Shown piece by piece: positions 9,065-22,065 of a DNA stretch of 64,000 nt. The notes under the pieces are model-generated. The model was given only the letters and a program-made list of their open reading frames with translations. It was not told the origin of the DNA and made no database searches. The stretch comes from Desarmillaria ectypa (Eukaryota; Basidiomycota; Agaricomycetes; Agaricales; Physalacriaceae), in the NCBI GenBank assembly GCA_030407005.1, contig JAUDYN010000002.1, positions 992,001 to 1,056,000 on the forward strand, read 5' to 3'. The stretch's first letter is position 1. The number at the start of each line of letters is the position of its first letter. The position numbers were made by a program, and so were the translations under genes.

Positions 9065-12000
9065 ATGGATGATACTACCCCCATGGATGGCGAATCTTCC
9101 TCATTAGTAACCTCCATAACCTCAATTCTCGGTATCAAAAGCCAGACATTGAGATTCCGTCCTCACAAGTCAACCCAAAAGCCCCACGTTATTCTGCGAC
9201 GCGTCCAAGTATCTCAAAATTCGAGCAGTGATGCTTTATTGGGATGCACCGTGTACTTCAGTTTGTTTGCACAGAAACGGATCGAAGTGAAGCCCGGTAA
9301 AGAAATCCTTCTCGCTATTGCCTCTTCGGATGAGCGCTTTAAAGATCAGGCCATGGTCCTCGAAGGGGACATCGTAGAGTCTGAGTCTGAACGTGAGGAG
9401 GACCCTGGTGTGTGTCCTACATGCCATGGGCGAAAAGAACGAGAGGAATCAGCTCCGCCACTCCAAGTCTCAATGCCTCCGAAAATGCGTCGAGCGTGGA
9501 ATAGAAATTTAGAGGGCACTTCTCCGGCACTAGGTGCGCTTGGCTTTTGACCTCTTCCTGTTATTACCCTTCAACGCACCCATAGACACCGGTAGCGCCA
9601 CACGTGTGTCTGTTGGCGTGCAGGCTGCGCTTTCCTTTTCCACGGCGTCAGTTCAATCGCAGCCCCAAGCTTCATGTGCATCTGTGCAAACACAATGTTC
9701 TACAACATTTGCTTGCGTTCAAACTTCCCTACCGCCCCCACCCATGCGCGTTTCTAGCGAGACACAAACCTCAGTCGCGCACGCGACTACCGAGGTGCAG
9801 ACGAGAATGCAGTTATCATTGAACACTGATTCCGTGTTAGAGGATGCTCGTGTAAGTGTAGTATTTAGAGATTTCTTTTTGTTCTTTGATGGACGCTCTT
9901 AGGAACGGTCTTTATCTTCAATGGAGCTGGATTCCCAATGCAACAGTCCTCCTGATTCACCGGTGTTCTCGCCTACAGGAGTACCTGCTATGATCGCTGT
10001 TCTAGACAGCTCTACGAACACCCCGACCTCCATCTCGTCTAGTCTTGATGTAACCGACATGCAAATTTCTCCAGTCGAATCATCTGCGAGTCCTCTGACA
10101 CCACTGCCACCATATATGATGTTGCCAAAGCCTATCAAGCAAGAGGACTCCGACTCTATCTATTTCGCCAAGACCGACTCACTTTTGGATTTTCGGTTGC
10201 CGGATCATCCTGTTAGCGATGCCGAAAAATCTGGCAAGTCCGATAATGCATCTGTTGATCCCTCTGAAGTTCCGCAGACATCATCTGGTGTTGCTGTAGA
10301 TGGCTCGGCGCGCCCGAGGCCTCGAAAATCTTCTGTTGGTGTCGAAGAATCGAAATTCTTGAAGCGTGTCATTCCAAACCCTTTTGTATCGGCTGGCTTT
10401 GTGTCAGATTTCATTGGTAGTGAAATGAAGAGAACCCCGGTAAACATACACGTCTCTTCTATCGAGGCGAGTCTCCCAAAATATTTCGTTTTGTTTATTG
10501 ATCAATAGATTACAGCCATCGACAAGCCAAGAGCCTGCCTCTGAACGACGAACCTCGATTCCGCGCGATGCTGCTGCTACATATATAACAGCTAGTGAAG
10601 CTAAAGAGAAAGGATCACAGATGCCGAACGACGCCTCGTTCATCAAATCCCGCCAACCATCCAAACCGATTCCAACGGAGCCTCGAGCAGCTAGAAAAAA
10701 ACCGCCCACCGTACCAAGGTCCATGCTTGCTCTGAGCACCGCTAACCCTACATCCGACAATGCTTCCGCGGCAGCGGGCTCTTCCCCGCCGGACGCAAAA
10801 TCCCTGACCTACCTAGCGCCTGGAAGCGCTTCCAACCCATTGGGAATACGGCCTTGTAGCGGTCTGCCGACTCCCCGTCAAACGCCTGTTTCTTGTAACC
10901 CGACGAAGAAACGTGTCGTTTTGGGATCTGATTGGCCGTTGACCAAAGCTACATCCATTAGCATTAGCAGCGCTTCGAAATCGTCTCTTCCACCTGCTAA
11001 TGGGCCGGGGCTCTTGGATATCGAAGGTTACGCTTCCCCGTCACCTCCTTCCTCTCCACCTCCGCCTCCGCCTCCAGGAAATCCTTCTTTTGAAGTGTCA
11101 AAACCATACAGTCAAATGAAAGATGATGATATACCGCAAGTACATTCTATGGGTAGCAAGTGGAAACGTATCTGTATTCAATCACCTGTTCAATCCGAAG
11201 TGCTGGCAATTTCAAAAGCCCCAGCAGCACCGGAAGAAGAGAGAATGCCAACGGGTGCGTGTTTTTATTGTCTCTGAGAGGAAAGTATATGAAAACTCCA
11301 GCCCGTGTGCGTAGTGCCCAAAGCACCCGCCGAGAATAAAGCGGATGGGAAGTCGCTGCTTTCACGGATATCGCCTTCTGTGGAAAAGACTGTCAGAAAG
11401 TCGACCACGTCTGTTGAGATACCGGCTAAGACTACTCGTCTGATTGACGAGCAGCCCTCCATCACTCCAATGAAGAGGAAGGCGTCTGAGGGTTTGGACC
11501 ATTTCGATCAGTACTACACTTTTCCAGCTAATACCTGGCGACAACAGATGCATCACCTATTACACCCACGAAAAGAAATTCTTCCCACAGTACGTTGAGA
11601 CAAATTTCAGTATCGACTGTCGGTAATCTTTATTCAGCCATACCTATCCCGGTGCAATTGCCCGTCCACCACCCCCTACCGCCGAAACCTGTGCAATCTC
11701 AAGGCTACGGGTCTTTTCGAGGTGTTAAGCGTGAACCAGCTCCATCGCCTGATCTCTACGATTATGAGCACTCCAAAAAGCCGCGTCAAAGGTTCAAGTG
11801 GCCTACCATTAAATGCTTGCACTCTGTGGAGCTCAAGGGCGAAAGTGACGTCGCTGTAAAGACAATAGCGATATCTTCGGATGGCGTATATGCTGCAGTG
11901 ACATGTAAGGAGACAGGCTCCTCTTAGTCATTTGACTGCTCGTCTTTACTCGTTGTTCAGGTAATCGAACCACACGGATTTGGAATGCCCAAACACGAGC

Positions 12001-13174
12001 TGAACTTGCGCAGTTGTCCCACGGCGCTTCAGTCGTCTCGGTTGTTTGGATAGAAGGTAGCTCTGGAATAATAACACTTCAAGAAGACGGCGTAGTCAGC
12101 AAGTGGATTCGAACAGTAGGCTCTGCGTTGTTCTTGAGATGTTCCCCTAATGAAAGATGGTTCTAGGGATCAAACCAATGGCACTGGACAAAGATTGTCA
12201 ATGCTGGCAAAGACAAGGGCACAGAGGAGGAGGATTCGATGTGCCTAGCATATGGACGGGATCGCGTCGCTGTCTCCTTACCGCATTCTGGAGTCAAAAT
12301 CTGGATATGGAATAAAGGTACCAACGATTCCTTCATTTTGCAGCTGTGAATCAAGAGTGCATCTTTCCAGGCACATGGCAGTTCCAACGGTCTATTCTTA
12401 GGCAAAATGTGACGGCCATTACATTCGTGCATGATGGGTCCGCTCTTCTTGGGGGAACGAGAGACGGTGTTTTGTAAGTGGGGAGGATAGTTAAATGATG
12501 ACATCCTGAGATATCGGAACAGATGGCACAGCGAAGTGCCCAATGGAACGTTGCGGGCATATGCGTTGATGAAGGATAAGATGTAAGTGCACGTCTTCGA
12601 GTCTTCAGTCATAGTTTGGATTGTGACTCGACTTTAGCGTGGATATAGACCTCAATGCGAATGGTACTTGTGCGCTGGTCGCTCAAACGGGAGGAGCCGC
12701 TCGTTTGGTGGATATTCAAGATAGACGAGGTCAAGTGATGGCCATCTACGGTAATATGGAGACTGAGATCCGGCCGTCTGGTGATTTTGGAGCTGCGTTC
12801 GTTGCTAATGGTCAGGGTGTGCTGCACGGCAGTTCCGGAGGATGTGTTTTTATATGGGACACGAAAAAAGGAAGTCTGGTGTATGGGCTGGAGCATGAGG
12901 AAGGTGAACGTCTACGCTATTGCTACTGTTGTATGAATGTCGTGCTCACTTTGGTCCCGCAGATGATATCATCCAGGCAGTGGCGGTATAGTATTTTTTT
13001 GCTACATCTATCAATCTTAATCTGACGCTTTGACAGGGATTCAATGGCACATCTACAAAGGATGGCTGTATTATTACTGGAACGAAACATGGCCGTTTAT
13101 ATTGGTGGTCGCAACCGTCACAACCAGAATCTAGTCAGTATATTTCTTTTTTTTCCATCCAGAGTGGATGCTGA
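9065..13174 (+). CDS. Large WD40-repeat-like protein with a long disordered N-terminal half
   Basis: A multi-exon gene starting at ATG 9065. The N-terminal half is Ser/Pro/Thr-rich and probably unstructured, with an early acidic run (SESEREEDPG), a series of QT-containing motifs (9595-9815) and a poly-Pro run near 11050. The C-terminal half reads as WD40 blades: TIAISSDGVYAAVTC, NRTTRIWNAQTRAELAQLSH, VKIWIWNKGTWQFQRSI, VTAITFVHDGSALLGGTRDG, GGCVFIWDTKKGSLVYGLEH and GCIITGTKHGRLYWWSQ. These suggest one beta-propeller used as a protein-binding platform. Exon joins are supported at 9531-9591 and several others; one join near 10464 would use a GC-AG intron. The 3' end is uncertain: the stop at 13172-13174 applies if the last possible intron is not spliced, otherwise about 13215. 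The family is not recognised. Confidence 0.7.
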
Positions 13175-13215
13175 TAAGTAGCGGAACAGATAAGCGCACG
13201 AAAACTGCGGAATAA

Positions 13216-13912
13216 TATCTTTTTTATTGAGCAGTCAATTAATTCTTGTATCGTATATATCTTCTTATCTTGCTGTCGTATTTTAGCGGATTTTGGCTTG
13301 GTTGATTTTCCTAAGTAATGTATAATAAACTATCTTTCGTCTCATGCTGGATATTTCAAATTAGGGCGTGGGTAATGAAACGTAAGATTAAGTTTGTGTG
13401 TGTTTGTGGCGCGCGATAGAGCCGCTCCTGTACATGCGATCAACTGGCTCGTTTCCACCTCAGACCGTCCGAGACAGTTCTCTCAACGCCCACACACCCT
13501 GTCCTCCCCCTTCCCTCTTTGTTTCTGTACGTTGATTCTCCCTTTTTATTATGTTTCCCTGTCTTTCCTTTTGACTGCAAGCATTTTGACGTCCCTATCA
13601 GCTATTCTCCAGACTCTAGAATCGGTTCCGTATACCTCAGCGACATCAATTATCGCGGTGTCAAGCTATATATCTCATCGTTATCTGTTCAAGGCAGATG
13701 TAAGTCATGCTTCCATGTTGCGGCGCCTGGATTCGGCCTCGTTGGGTCTCCCATGACACCGCCACGAGGTGCGGTTGTCACGCCAGAGTGCATGCAGGCA
13801 GACGCCTTGACCAGATACCCACTATCTTCGACTTTATCTTCGTTCAACTCACTTATAAAGTATTTCAGAATTCCGAACTACATAAATTTGAGTAGGAGTT
13901 TCTCGTTGTAAC
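13216..13912. other. Promoter and probable long leader of cdc42
   Basis: About 700 bp, pyrimidine-rich from about 13440 onward (CCTCCCCCTTCCCTC-like runs), a common pattern upstream of fungal genes. A 120-codon open frame at 13394-13756 has no recognisable feature and ends before the cdc42 start, so I treat it as leader or chance frame. Confidence 0.45.
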
Positions 13913-14727
<815 letters not shown>

Positions 14728-15551
14728 TACCCAACCCACTCATGACTTTTCTTTCCGTTCCTATCCATCTTCAACGTCTCTTCTTAACGATTTATTTCTA
14801 CCTGACGACGTGCTGATCTGTCGTAACGCCTCGTTCTTATCTGCTCTCTCCATCCATTATATAAATCAGCCCCGATGGTTCTGTCCACTACTAAGTTACT
14901 GTTCCCAGCATAGTAGGCGCTCCTTATCGCTCGGTGATCTTTCCATTCCATCATTTCAATAATTCATGACATATGGGCGTGTGGGTGAGATTAATCTATT
15001 GCGTCTTTTACATTGGGAACTGAATAGAATGGACATGCGGAGCAATTTTGCGATGTAGTTGCGTTCAATCACGGCAGTTGTATGCGATATGACCGGGGTA
15101 TACACTAAGTTCCCGGTACCGCTATGTCACACTTATTTTCAGCCAGGCCTCGGGATCTACAGTCTAGGCACAAATTTCCGAGAAAACAACAAGATACCTG
15201 TCAAAGCTACGCAATAGATACACAGATTCATTCACATATGAACGGAAGAAGATAACAAAATGCTGACGACACCACTAGGACGTCCGTGCATATTCCTACT
15301 GAGAAATAGGTGTTCAAAGATACCAATGAATAGCTAACTATAGATAACACTCACCATGAACACAGGGATGGTAATTATACAGGAAGCGATCTATTGATCA
15401 GACGTTCACAGCTCTGTGATGATGTTCCTTCATGAGCCAAATGAGAATATCAACAAATGAAATAAGAACTACAACCTCTTGCCAACCTCCGTACGGCCCC
15501 AGCTGTCCGCAACCTTAGTACCCTGTGTCAACAACTGAGAATTCACCTGAC
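14728..15551. other. Intergenic, no gene seen
   Basis: About 0.8 kb between the convergent cdc42 and the small secreted peptide gene. It contains the cdc42 3' untranslated region and AT-rich sequence. No RNA gene, repeat or credible open frame was seen. Confidence 0.45.
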
Positions 15552-15728
15552 TTACTGAGAAGGCTTGTGTTCATCGGCCCGTCTGACGGGAGTGGGCCCT
15601 TCACCACGCTTCATGACAAGCTGCTTCAAGGACTTCTTCGCAATCTCGTCTGGGATGGGTGCAGCCATAACAAGCATGGCAAAGAGAGTGACCGTGACCA
15701 CGAGCAGGAGGGCGCGAATAGAAAACAT
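15552..15728 (-). CDS. Small secreted peptide precursor (58 aa)
   Basis: An intronless 58-codon frame starting at ATG 15728. The first 23 or so residues form a textbook signal peptide: MFSIRAL, a long hydrophobic core of Leu/Val/Thr/Met, then a small-residue end VMAAP. The remaining 35 residues are polar and contain KK, KR (VMKRGEG) and RR (PVRRADE), possible dibasic protease sites, ending DEHKPSQ. There is no cysteine, so it is not a hydrophobin or disulfide-stabilised effector. There is no C-terminal CAAX box, so it is not a basidiomycete lipopeptide pheromone. An in-frame ATG 51 nt upstream would bury the signal peptide and is less likely. Function unknown; short length keeps confidence moderate. 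Confidence 0.55.
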   Translation of the reverse strand: MFSIRALLLVVTVTLFAMLVMAAPIPDEIAKKSLKQLVMKRGEGPTPVRRADEHKPSQ

Positions 15729-16425
15729 GTTGATAGAGCACTTGTTAGATGAAAGAGCTGTTACGACAGGTGCTAGCACTGGTAGGATGAAAGACCAGAA
15801 GACTGAAGGAACAACTCCATGAGAAGGGGTACTATATATCCATTTTGGAAGAGCGCATTACGGACACGATTTGAAAGGATGCCGTAGCGGTGGTTTCAGG
15901 ATGTCAGGAGCCAAGATGAAGATGGACACGGAAACAGACACCGAGAAAGAGGTACCAGAAAGATAAGAACCAGTATTGTCAATAACACCCTTGATGTAAT
16001 GACGATCTGTATCATCATCTGCATGGTTCGAGCCAAAGTGATGGTCGCGTTCGATGCCCAGAATCTAAATGATGTGGGGAATGAGCGGCTTAGATATCAT
16101 CATAGAACACTTGGAGGCTTAAAATGCTACCGTGGTCCCTGTTCTTTTGCGGTAACATATTCAAACCAGTCTCCGAATGGGTCCATACAGAGTAAATTTG
16201 GAGTGCATACACTTCGATGACATGGGAAATTCTCCGGCGATTGCAACGTGTGAGCTCGAGGCTCATCCGAATGAAGTGTAACTGAATGCAGCAGCATTGA
16301 TATTGCCGTGAACTTGAGTAGATAGATCCTCTGTAACCCTTGAAACGCGAACTTGGCGGAAGGAAGGCAAAGGTAAACAAAGGTAAACATCGAGTCCTCG
16401 CTTTGAAGCATTTCCCAAAACCACC
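15729..16425. other. Divergent intergenic region, no gene seen
   Basis: About 0.7 kb between the secreted peptide gene (-) and the SF3B4 gene (+), expected to hold both promoters. Minus-strand open frames at 16090-16549 overlap the SF3B4 first exon and have no domain; I regard them as chance. Confidence 0.4.
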
Positions 16426-17631
16426 ATGTCGCGTCCACAGGACGACAGGAATCAGGAAGCAACCGTGTATCTGGTAAACATTCTTCATTGTTGTATTTTG
16501 TGGCATAAATACTTATTGTTCTGCAGGGAAATCTCGATGAACGTTGCACAGATGCGCTAGTATGGGAGCTTATGTTACAAGCTGGCCCCGTTGGTATGCT
16601 GTTAGGGTCTTCTGTTCCACCGGCTCTTATCTGACATCTGTTTCCATTTAAAAGTGAACGTGCATCTTCCTAAGGATCGAATATCAATGGCTCATCAGGG
16701 CTATGGCTTTTGTGAGTTCTTGACAGAGGAGGACGCAGAATACGCCTGTAAGATCATGAACCAAATTAAATTATGGGGCAAGCCCATCAGGGTTAACAAG
16801 GTTCGTCGTAGGTCGCAGGTCATCATCACTGAGGCCAACTCAAATGAAACATCTTCTCTTGACTTCACATCCCACCCGTCATCGTACTAACAATACTGTT
16901 TTTCCTACTAGGCATCTTCGGATAAGAAGCAACTTGATGTCGGAGCCAATTTGTTCATCGGAAATCTGGACGAGAATGTGGATGAAAGGTTGCTGTACGA
17001 CACCTTTAGCGCTTTTGGTATGATGGCAACGACTGCAAAGGTCTGTAGTTATCACCAGACTTGTCTTTGTCCCGTCCTGACTTCATCCCGCCGATAGATT
17101 GCTCGAGATCCAGGTACAGGCACGTCGAAGGGATATGGATTCGTCTCGTATACAGATTTTGAAGCATCGGATGCAGCCGTTGAATCAATGAACGGCCAAT
17201 TCCTGATGAACAAAGCGATAACCGTGCAGTACGCTTTCAAAAAAGACGGCAAAGGGGAGCGTCACGGCACGTCTGCCGAGCGTTTACTGGCAGCCCAGGC
17301 TCGCAAAAATAATGCCTTACCTGTTGCCTCGCGTCCGCCCCCCGGTCCAATGGCTTTTGGTGCCCAACCACCAATGCCTGGATTCCAGGGACCGTATCAA
17401 GGGCAATTTGCTGGTATTCTTGCCCAACCACCGCCACCGCCCGGGTTTACACAACAGCAGACGGTCATGCCACCGATGGGTATGCCACCTATGGCTCCTC
17501 CCATGCAAATGCCTGTCCCACCCCCTGGAATGCCGGTGTATGGAGGCTTCCCTCCCCCGCCTCCTCCCCAAGGATTCGCCTTTCCTCCTGGAGCTATGCC
17601 ACCCCAGCCGCCTCCACAGCCGCAGTTCTAG
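16426..17631 (+). CDS. SF3B4: Splicing factor 3B subunit 4 (SF3B4/Hsh49), two RRMs
   Basis: Starts [20 protein letters not shown] and joins over several introns into about 305 aa. RRM1 covers about residues 13-90 (RNP2 VYLGNL; RNP1 HQGYGFCEF). RRM2 covers about 100-180 (RNP2 LFIGNL; RNP1 SKGYGFVSY). A Pro/Met/Gly-rich tail with PPPPPP and MPPMGMPPM runs follows, as in SF3B4 of other eukaryotes. It belongs to the U2 snRNP SF3b complex, where it contacts pre-mRNA near the branch site. An intron after RVNK (from 16801) restores [25 protein letters not shown] sequence between the two domains. Intron-rich neighbours fit an active spliceosome, but no regulatory link is implied. Confidence 0.93.
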
Positions 17632-19106
17632 AGATATCGTGTTTGGTGTATCGTCACTTTCCTGTACTCTATTTGCTTGTACTTAACCTTCCCTTCCATA
17701 TGGTGTACTGCCGTATAACTTCTCTTTTCCCGGTCTTGACGTACCATTCTGCTATTCTTATCCTGCAATCGGCCTCTTGCTTAATGACTGAAAACATTCG
17801 TCATTGGTCGCGTTGTGTGTGGGAGAAATTATCAACATGGGGAACTTTCGCCGGTGTCGTTCTTCGTCATCGTGCTTCGTAAAACGCGCCGATCCCCTCA
17901 ATCACCCTCGAAACTTGTCCTACATGGCGGTGGCCAATAACTTGAAGCGTCATAGCCATTGTTATCAAGGCTTATTTCTTGTCGGTGATGGCAGAGTGTT
18001 TCTCGAAAAAATTATGCAGACACGTTGGTGTGTATCGTTTGGGTTCAACTACCAACGATATAGGTTTATCGTCCTCCGTCCTTGGCGCAAGATGGAATCA
18101 CGCTTATAGGGCGACAAGGGTACTATCTCCAAATGAATTCGAGTTTAGGATCTGAGAGTGGGAGCGTCCCCCGTTCCTGAGACGACGTTTTTTGAACATG
18201 AATATGAAGTGGAGCCGATCACTATCAAGTAAGTCATGAATCTACAAATGCCGGGCTGGTATATTTCCAGGATACCGATAATAAATGGAGAATCTTCAGA
18301 AATGGCGTAATATCTTTGGAGTGCGGCAGTTATTCACAAGTTATCACGAGAGTAAGGTTCACCGAGAATAAGATTACTAATAGACTCAATACCGATGAAT
18401 GTCCTGAATGACAGAGGGTTATACAGTAGCAAAGCGTAACTATATCAATGAACGCGTCGACATTCTCACCGAGTGACATCACTGTGAGGGATATTCACAT
18501 CTTCCATAATCTCTGACGAAACATCAAATCCAAGCCGCAGTTTGGATGCAACCTCAAGTCCAATTTGATCGGCAAGCACCAGTCCTCAAACTTTGATTTC
18601 AATGTTGCTTCGTCAGTGCGTCTATCGGCAAATGGGACCTTGAGGTTTACGTTTCTTCTCCCAAGAGCGCTTCAAAATAGTAGCATGTCCTCGCAGATGA
18701 AGTAAACCTGGTATAGCCGTTCTCGCGTTTTGACAAATCGCATCATTAAATCGCGTAATGCAGGTGTTGGATAAGAAAGAGCGCTTCATACTGGCTCCAA
18801 CCACCGAAGGTTTAACGGCAGCCTAATTACCATGGACACTGGTGCGCAAGGGTCTTGATAATGGGACGCATGGTCGACCATGGGCTCTCGGAGTAATTGA
18901 AAGCACGATTACACGATGGGCGGAGCAGAAGCCATAAGGACAAGATACATTAAATTGCGTCCTAATGGTTCGTACTATGAATTAGGGTCAACTTGTGCAT
19001 TATTCCCACTTCTTAGCGCGGAGAACAAGCGACGAATCTCCGGGATGCGGGATGCGGGATGCGAGACGGTGCCTATAGCATAGCATCCACACATCCACAA
19101 ATCCAA
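17632..19106. other. Intergenic, no gene seen
   Basis: About 1.5 kb between the convergent SF3B4 and the first F-box gene. A short tandem repeat of GGGATGC (three copies) lies at about 19041-19061. An open frame at 17804-18109 has no recognisable domain or intron pattern. Nothing else stood out. Confidence 0.4.
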
Positions 19107-20452
19107 TTAATATGCAAGAAGCCTTCCCTTTGTCAACATTGGCAAGGCCTCATTGATGCTCAGCGGGCCCAAGAACGGTTTATTCGGGTCCAGACCTCCA
19201 CCAATATCGAGATAAACCTTTCTCAGACACCTCATCTCTTTCCCCGTCAGCGCCCTGTCCAGCGCATTCCAATTTTCCCGGATACCATCCAGCGACATAG
19301 GCACATCGTTGTTATATAGGCCCATTGTGGATTTCGGTGGTATTGTCAGTGTGACCTCCTGGATATAATTCTCGGATATCTTAGTGAAGATGAGGCTCCA
19401 CCAACGGACCATTATGGAGATAGGAAACCAGGCATCGAATGCGGCGAGTGTTGGGGATATCATTAGGTGAATGTGGCGTATGCCCGGGAGTCCCATATTC
19501 AAGATTATGTCAGTGTTAACCTCTGCCGCTGCAAAACAGATGATTTTAGCACAAAACTTGGGCCGGTCTGTTACGATGCAAACGTACGGAGCACTTCCAT
19601 CTCGATTTTGAGAATTCTTAAGGATGGAAAGACTATCTCTTTGGAATGGAGGAGTTTGTTGGCTGCGATGACCTCTGAAAGCGTAAGGAAGCGGATCCAG
19701 AGTGTTGTCATATGTGAGAGGTCCAGCACGTCTAGGTCCCCCACAAGATGGACCATCATGTCCGCTAATCTGATAAAGTCGCTGTGCTCAAGAGAAAGCG
19801 TGAGGCAGTCTATGGGTAGCACGACCTTCGGAGTATCGACTCCGGCTTGAGGTACGTCAGTCGAGGGGACTACATCACATAGGCTGATGTGCCCAAGTGC
19901 TTGAGCACCTTGGAATAGGGAGAAAATGCCGTATACATCTATGAATGGACAGATTTGGCTGAGGGTAACTTCTTTGAGTCGTGGAAGCTGGGTAAAGGCA
20001 CGCCGCAGGAGATCTTTAAATACCACTGTGTCATCCCCATAATCGTGGTAGCCAAATTCGATGTATAGGCTGAGTAAGTTCTCCAAGCCATGGAAGATTG
20101 TCTCCCATGCTGGTTTGGAGGACACAAGCCAGGGATATTGCGGATCGATTCCATCTACATTCTTTATCGAGAGACTCTCAACAAAAGACGCAATATGGGG
20201 AGCCGTAGCTAGAAGGTGGGCAAATCGCTGTCCTGTGGACCTTGCTGCGGTTCCCGGTTCCTCGGATTCTAGGAAAGATATGTCAATACGGGAATGTAGG
20301 CGGCGTTGGCTCGTATAGGCCCATGATCTAGCAACAAGGGCGCATGAAGAGAGTGTACGATGATCGTTGATTGGGATTTCGTTGATAATTATATCAATAA
20401 GTTCCTGGGGAAGACAATGTTCTGTGGCGTCGGATCTTGGTTTCTTTTCCAT
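19107..20452 (-). CDS. F-box/leucine-rich protein (tandem copy 1)
   Basis: Two exons (19588-20452 and 19107-19528; intron 19529-19587) give 428 aa. The N-terminus carries an F-box: LPQELIDIIINEI, then CALVARSWAYTSQRRLHSRI. The rest is Leu-rich with irregular LRR-like strands (LPRLKEVTLSQI, IDCLTLSLEHSDFIRLADMM, FPSLRILKIEMEVL). F-box proteins of this type bind Skp1 and recruit substrates to SCF ubiquitin ligases; Agaricomycetes carry very large, fast-evolving sets. It has the same organisation and intron placement as the next gene, and the same strand, so the two look like an old tandem duplication. Substrate unknown. Confidence 0.8.
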
Positions 20453-20823
20453 CTGATCTCCAAGCTGCGCAATGATGCTTAGTATTGCCAGTTCAATGAT
20501 ACAGGAAGCCGCTTACTTGCCAAGACTAGTAAATGACAAAAATGAGAAAAATAGTATTCAGGGTTGCGTGCCATGTGCACGTATCGGTTCGTCCCGAACG
20601 TTTGATGTCATCGGGTGAGTCGAATTATGTCTGCAACTACTTGGGTATGTATAACAGGAGTGACCGAGTTCGAATGGTATATAAAATCATACTAAATGTG
20701 TGAAACTAAAAGCAAGGACAGAAAGCATCACGAATAACTTCAGAAAATACATGTATATGAGGTTGCCTGTCCAAGAACACGTTAACTTGAGAAAGAAGAA
20801 TATTATGAAGGAGATAACCCACA
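20453..20823. other. Spacer between the two F-box genes
   Basis: 371 bp holding the 3' end of the second F-box transcript and the promoter of the first. No other feature seen. Confidence 0.4.
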
Positions 20824-22065
20824 TTACACTCGCAATAGTCCCCGGTGATAAAGAGTAGGAAACGCCTGTAGCAATCTCAAAAGCAACGCTTTGTCAATCT
20901 CGAGATCTTCCACTTCCAGATGTACGCTTTTCAAAGAGGTCATTTTTGGTCGGCACAGGGCTGCATCCAGGGCATGCCATACATAATTAGGAACATGATG
21001 AAAGCGCGAGGCGGACCTCTTTGTAAGCGTAAGTGATATTACCTCGATAGTGCTGTCTTCGATAGCTTCGAAAGATCGTGTCCACCAAAGTACGATATCC
21101 AGAAGGGAGTTGCCGCAGTGTTCACAAGCCAATGCTTCTACAAGCCTGAGCTGTACGTGTCGGAACCGACTAAAGCGAGTAGGAAGACATTTTTCACGCC
21201 TGTGCATGTGTACGCCTTTGAACATTATTTTAGGGGAAAAAATCAAGTGCAAAACCTAGGAACGCGTACTGCAATTTAGAGTTTGAATCTCCAGTATATC
21301 CGGGTTCTGGAGTATGGGACTCTCCAATAGTACCTGCGCGGCATTCGCTTCGGCGGAGTTTACCACGGAAAGGCTCAGTTTTTTGGATACGCTGAGGTCA
21401 ACGACAGAAGTGGGGGACATGAGCCATTCCATGAAGTCCTGAGCATGCTGTATGTGCTGGAGTGACAGTGATAGTTCATGCAACGGCATGGAGAACCTGG
21501 GCGAGGGAGGGGATAAATCCGGCAGGACCTCGATGGCTGAAATCGATAAATCGCAGATTGAACGGGACCGGAGCAGACCGAACAACTCGTTCAGCCGAAC
21601 CTGAAAATCTTCTAACGCGACACTCCTGAGCGACTCGAGCTGGAAAACGGCAACGAGGATGCTTTTCAGTGAAAGGACATCTTCCCACCACAGACCGCTG
21701 AAGGAGATATCGATGCTGCTAAGACATGTCAGCAAGGAAATGACAGACATGAGCGTTCCAACCGAGGCGAGAAGCCATCTACGCGTCGAGTCGGAGGTAC
21801 GCCCTTCATCGCATATTTCGAGATGTCGTACATGACGTCCAAGGTGAGGAGAGGTGATCAAAAGGCGATGAAAGGTGTGGCATGGGCTCATTTCCAATGG
21901 TAACGGTTCTGGAGGCGTCTCGAAGAAGATGTCAGAGAAGATGTGTCGCTGGCTGGATTCTTTCCATGAACGGGAAACGAGCGTACAGGTCCTTAGTGTC
22001 GTAAAATCTTCTTGCAGCTCGTCCGTTATCCGATCAACGATTTCTTGGGGCAAAGGGCTGGACAT
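20824..22065 (-). CDS. F-box/leucine-rich protein (tandem copy 2)
   Basis: Exons 21270-22065 and 20824-21215 with a 54-nt intron 21216-21269 give 395 aa; the acceptor at 21216 is the only one I found that keeps the phase. F-box: SPLPQEIVDRITDELQED, then CTLVSRSWKESSQRHIFSDI. The body is rich in Leu with LRR-like strands (LESLRSVALEDFQVRLNELF, LHELSLSLQHIQHAQDFMEW). The intron lies about two thirds into the gene, as in copy 1, and both end with a short block in which a row of leucines precedes the stop. The expected role is a substrate receptor of an SCF ubiquitin ligase. The divergence is large, so the pair is not a recent duplication. Confidence 0.78.

Noticed and set aside
13394..13756. 120-codon open frame upstream of cdc42
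   Set aside because: Hydrophobic, Ser/Leu-rich translation of a pyrimidine-rich leader, without domain or downstream exon; cdc42 is complete without it.
15552..15728. Mating pheromone precursor
   Set aside because: Basidiomycete pheromone precursors end in a CAAX box and lack a secretory signal peptide; this frame ends in PSQ and has a signal peptide.
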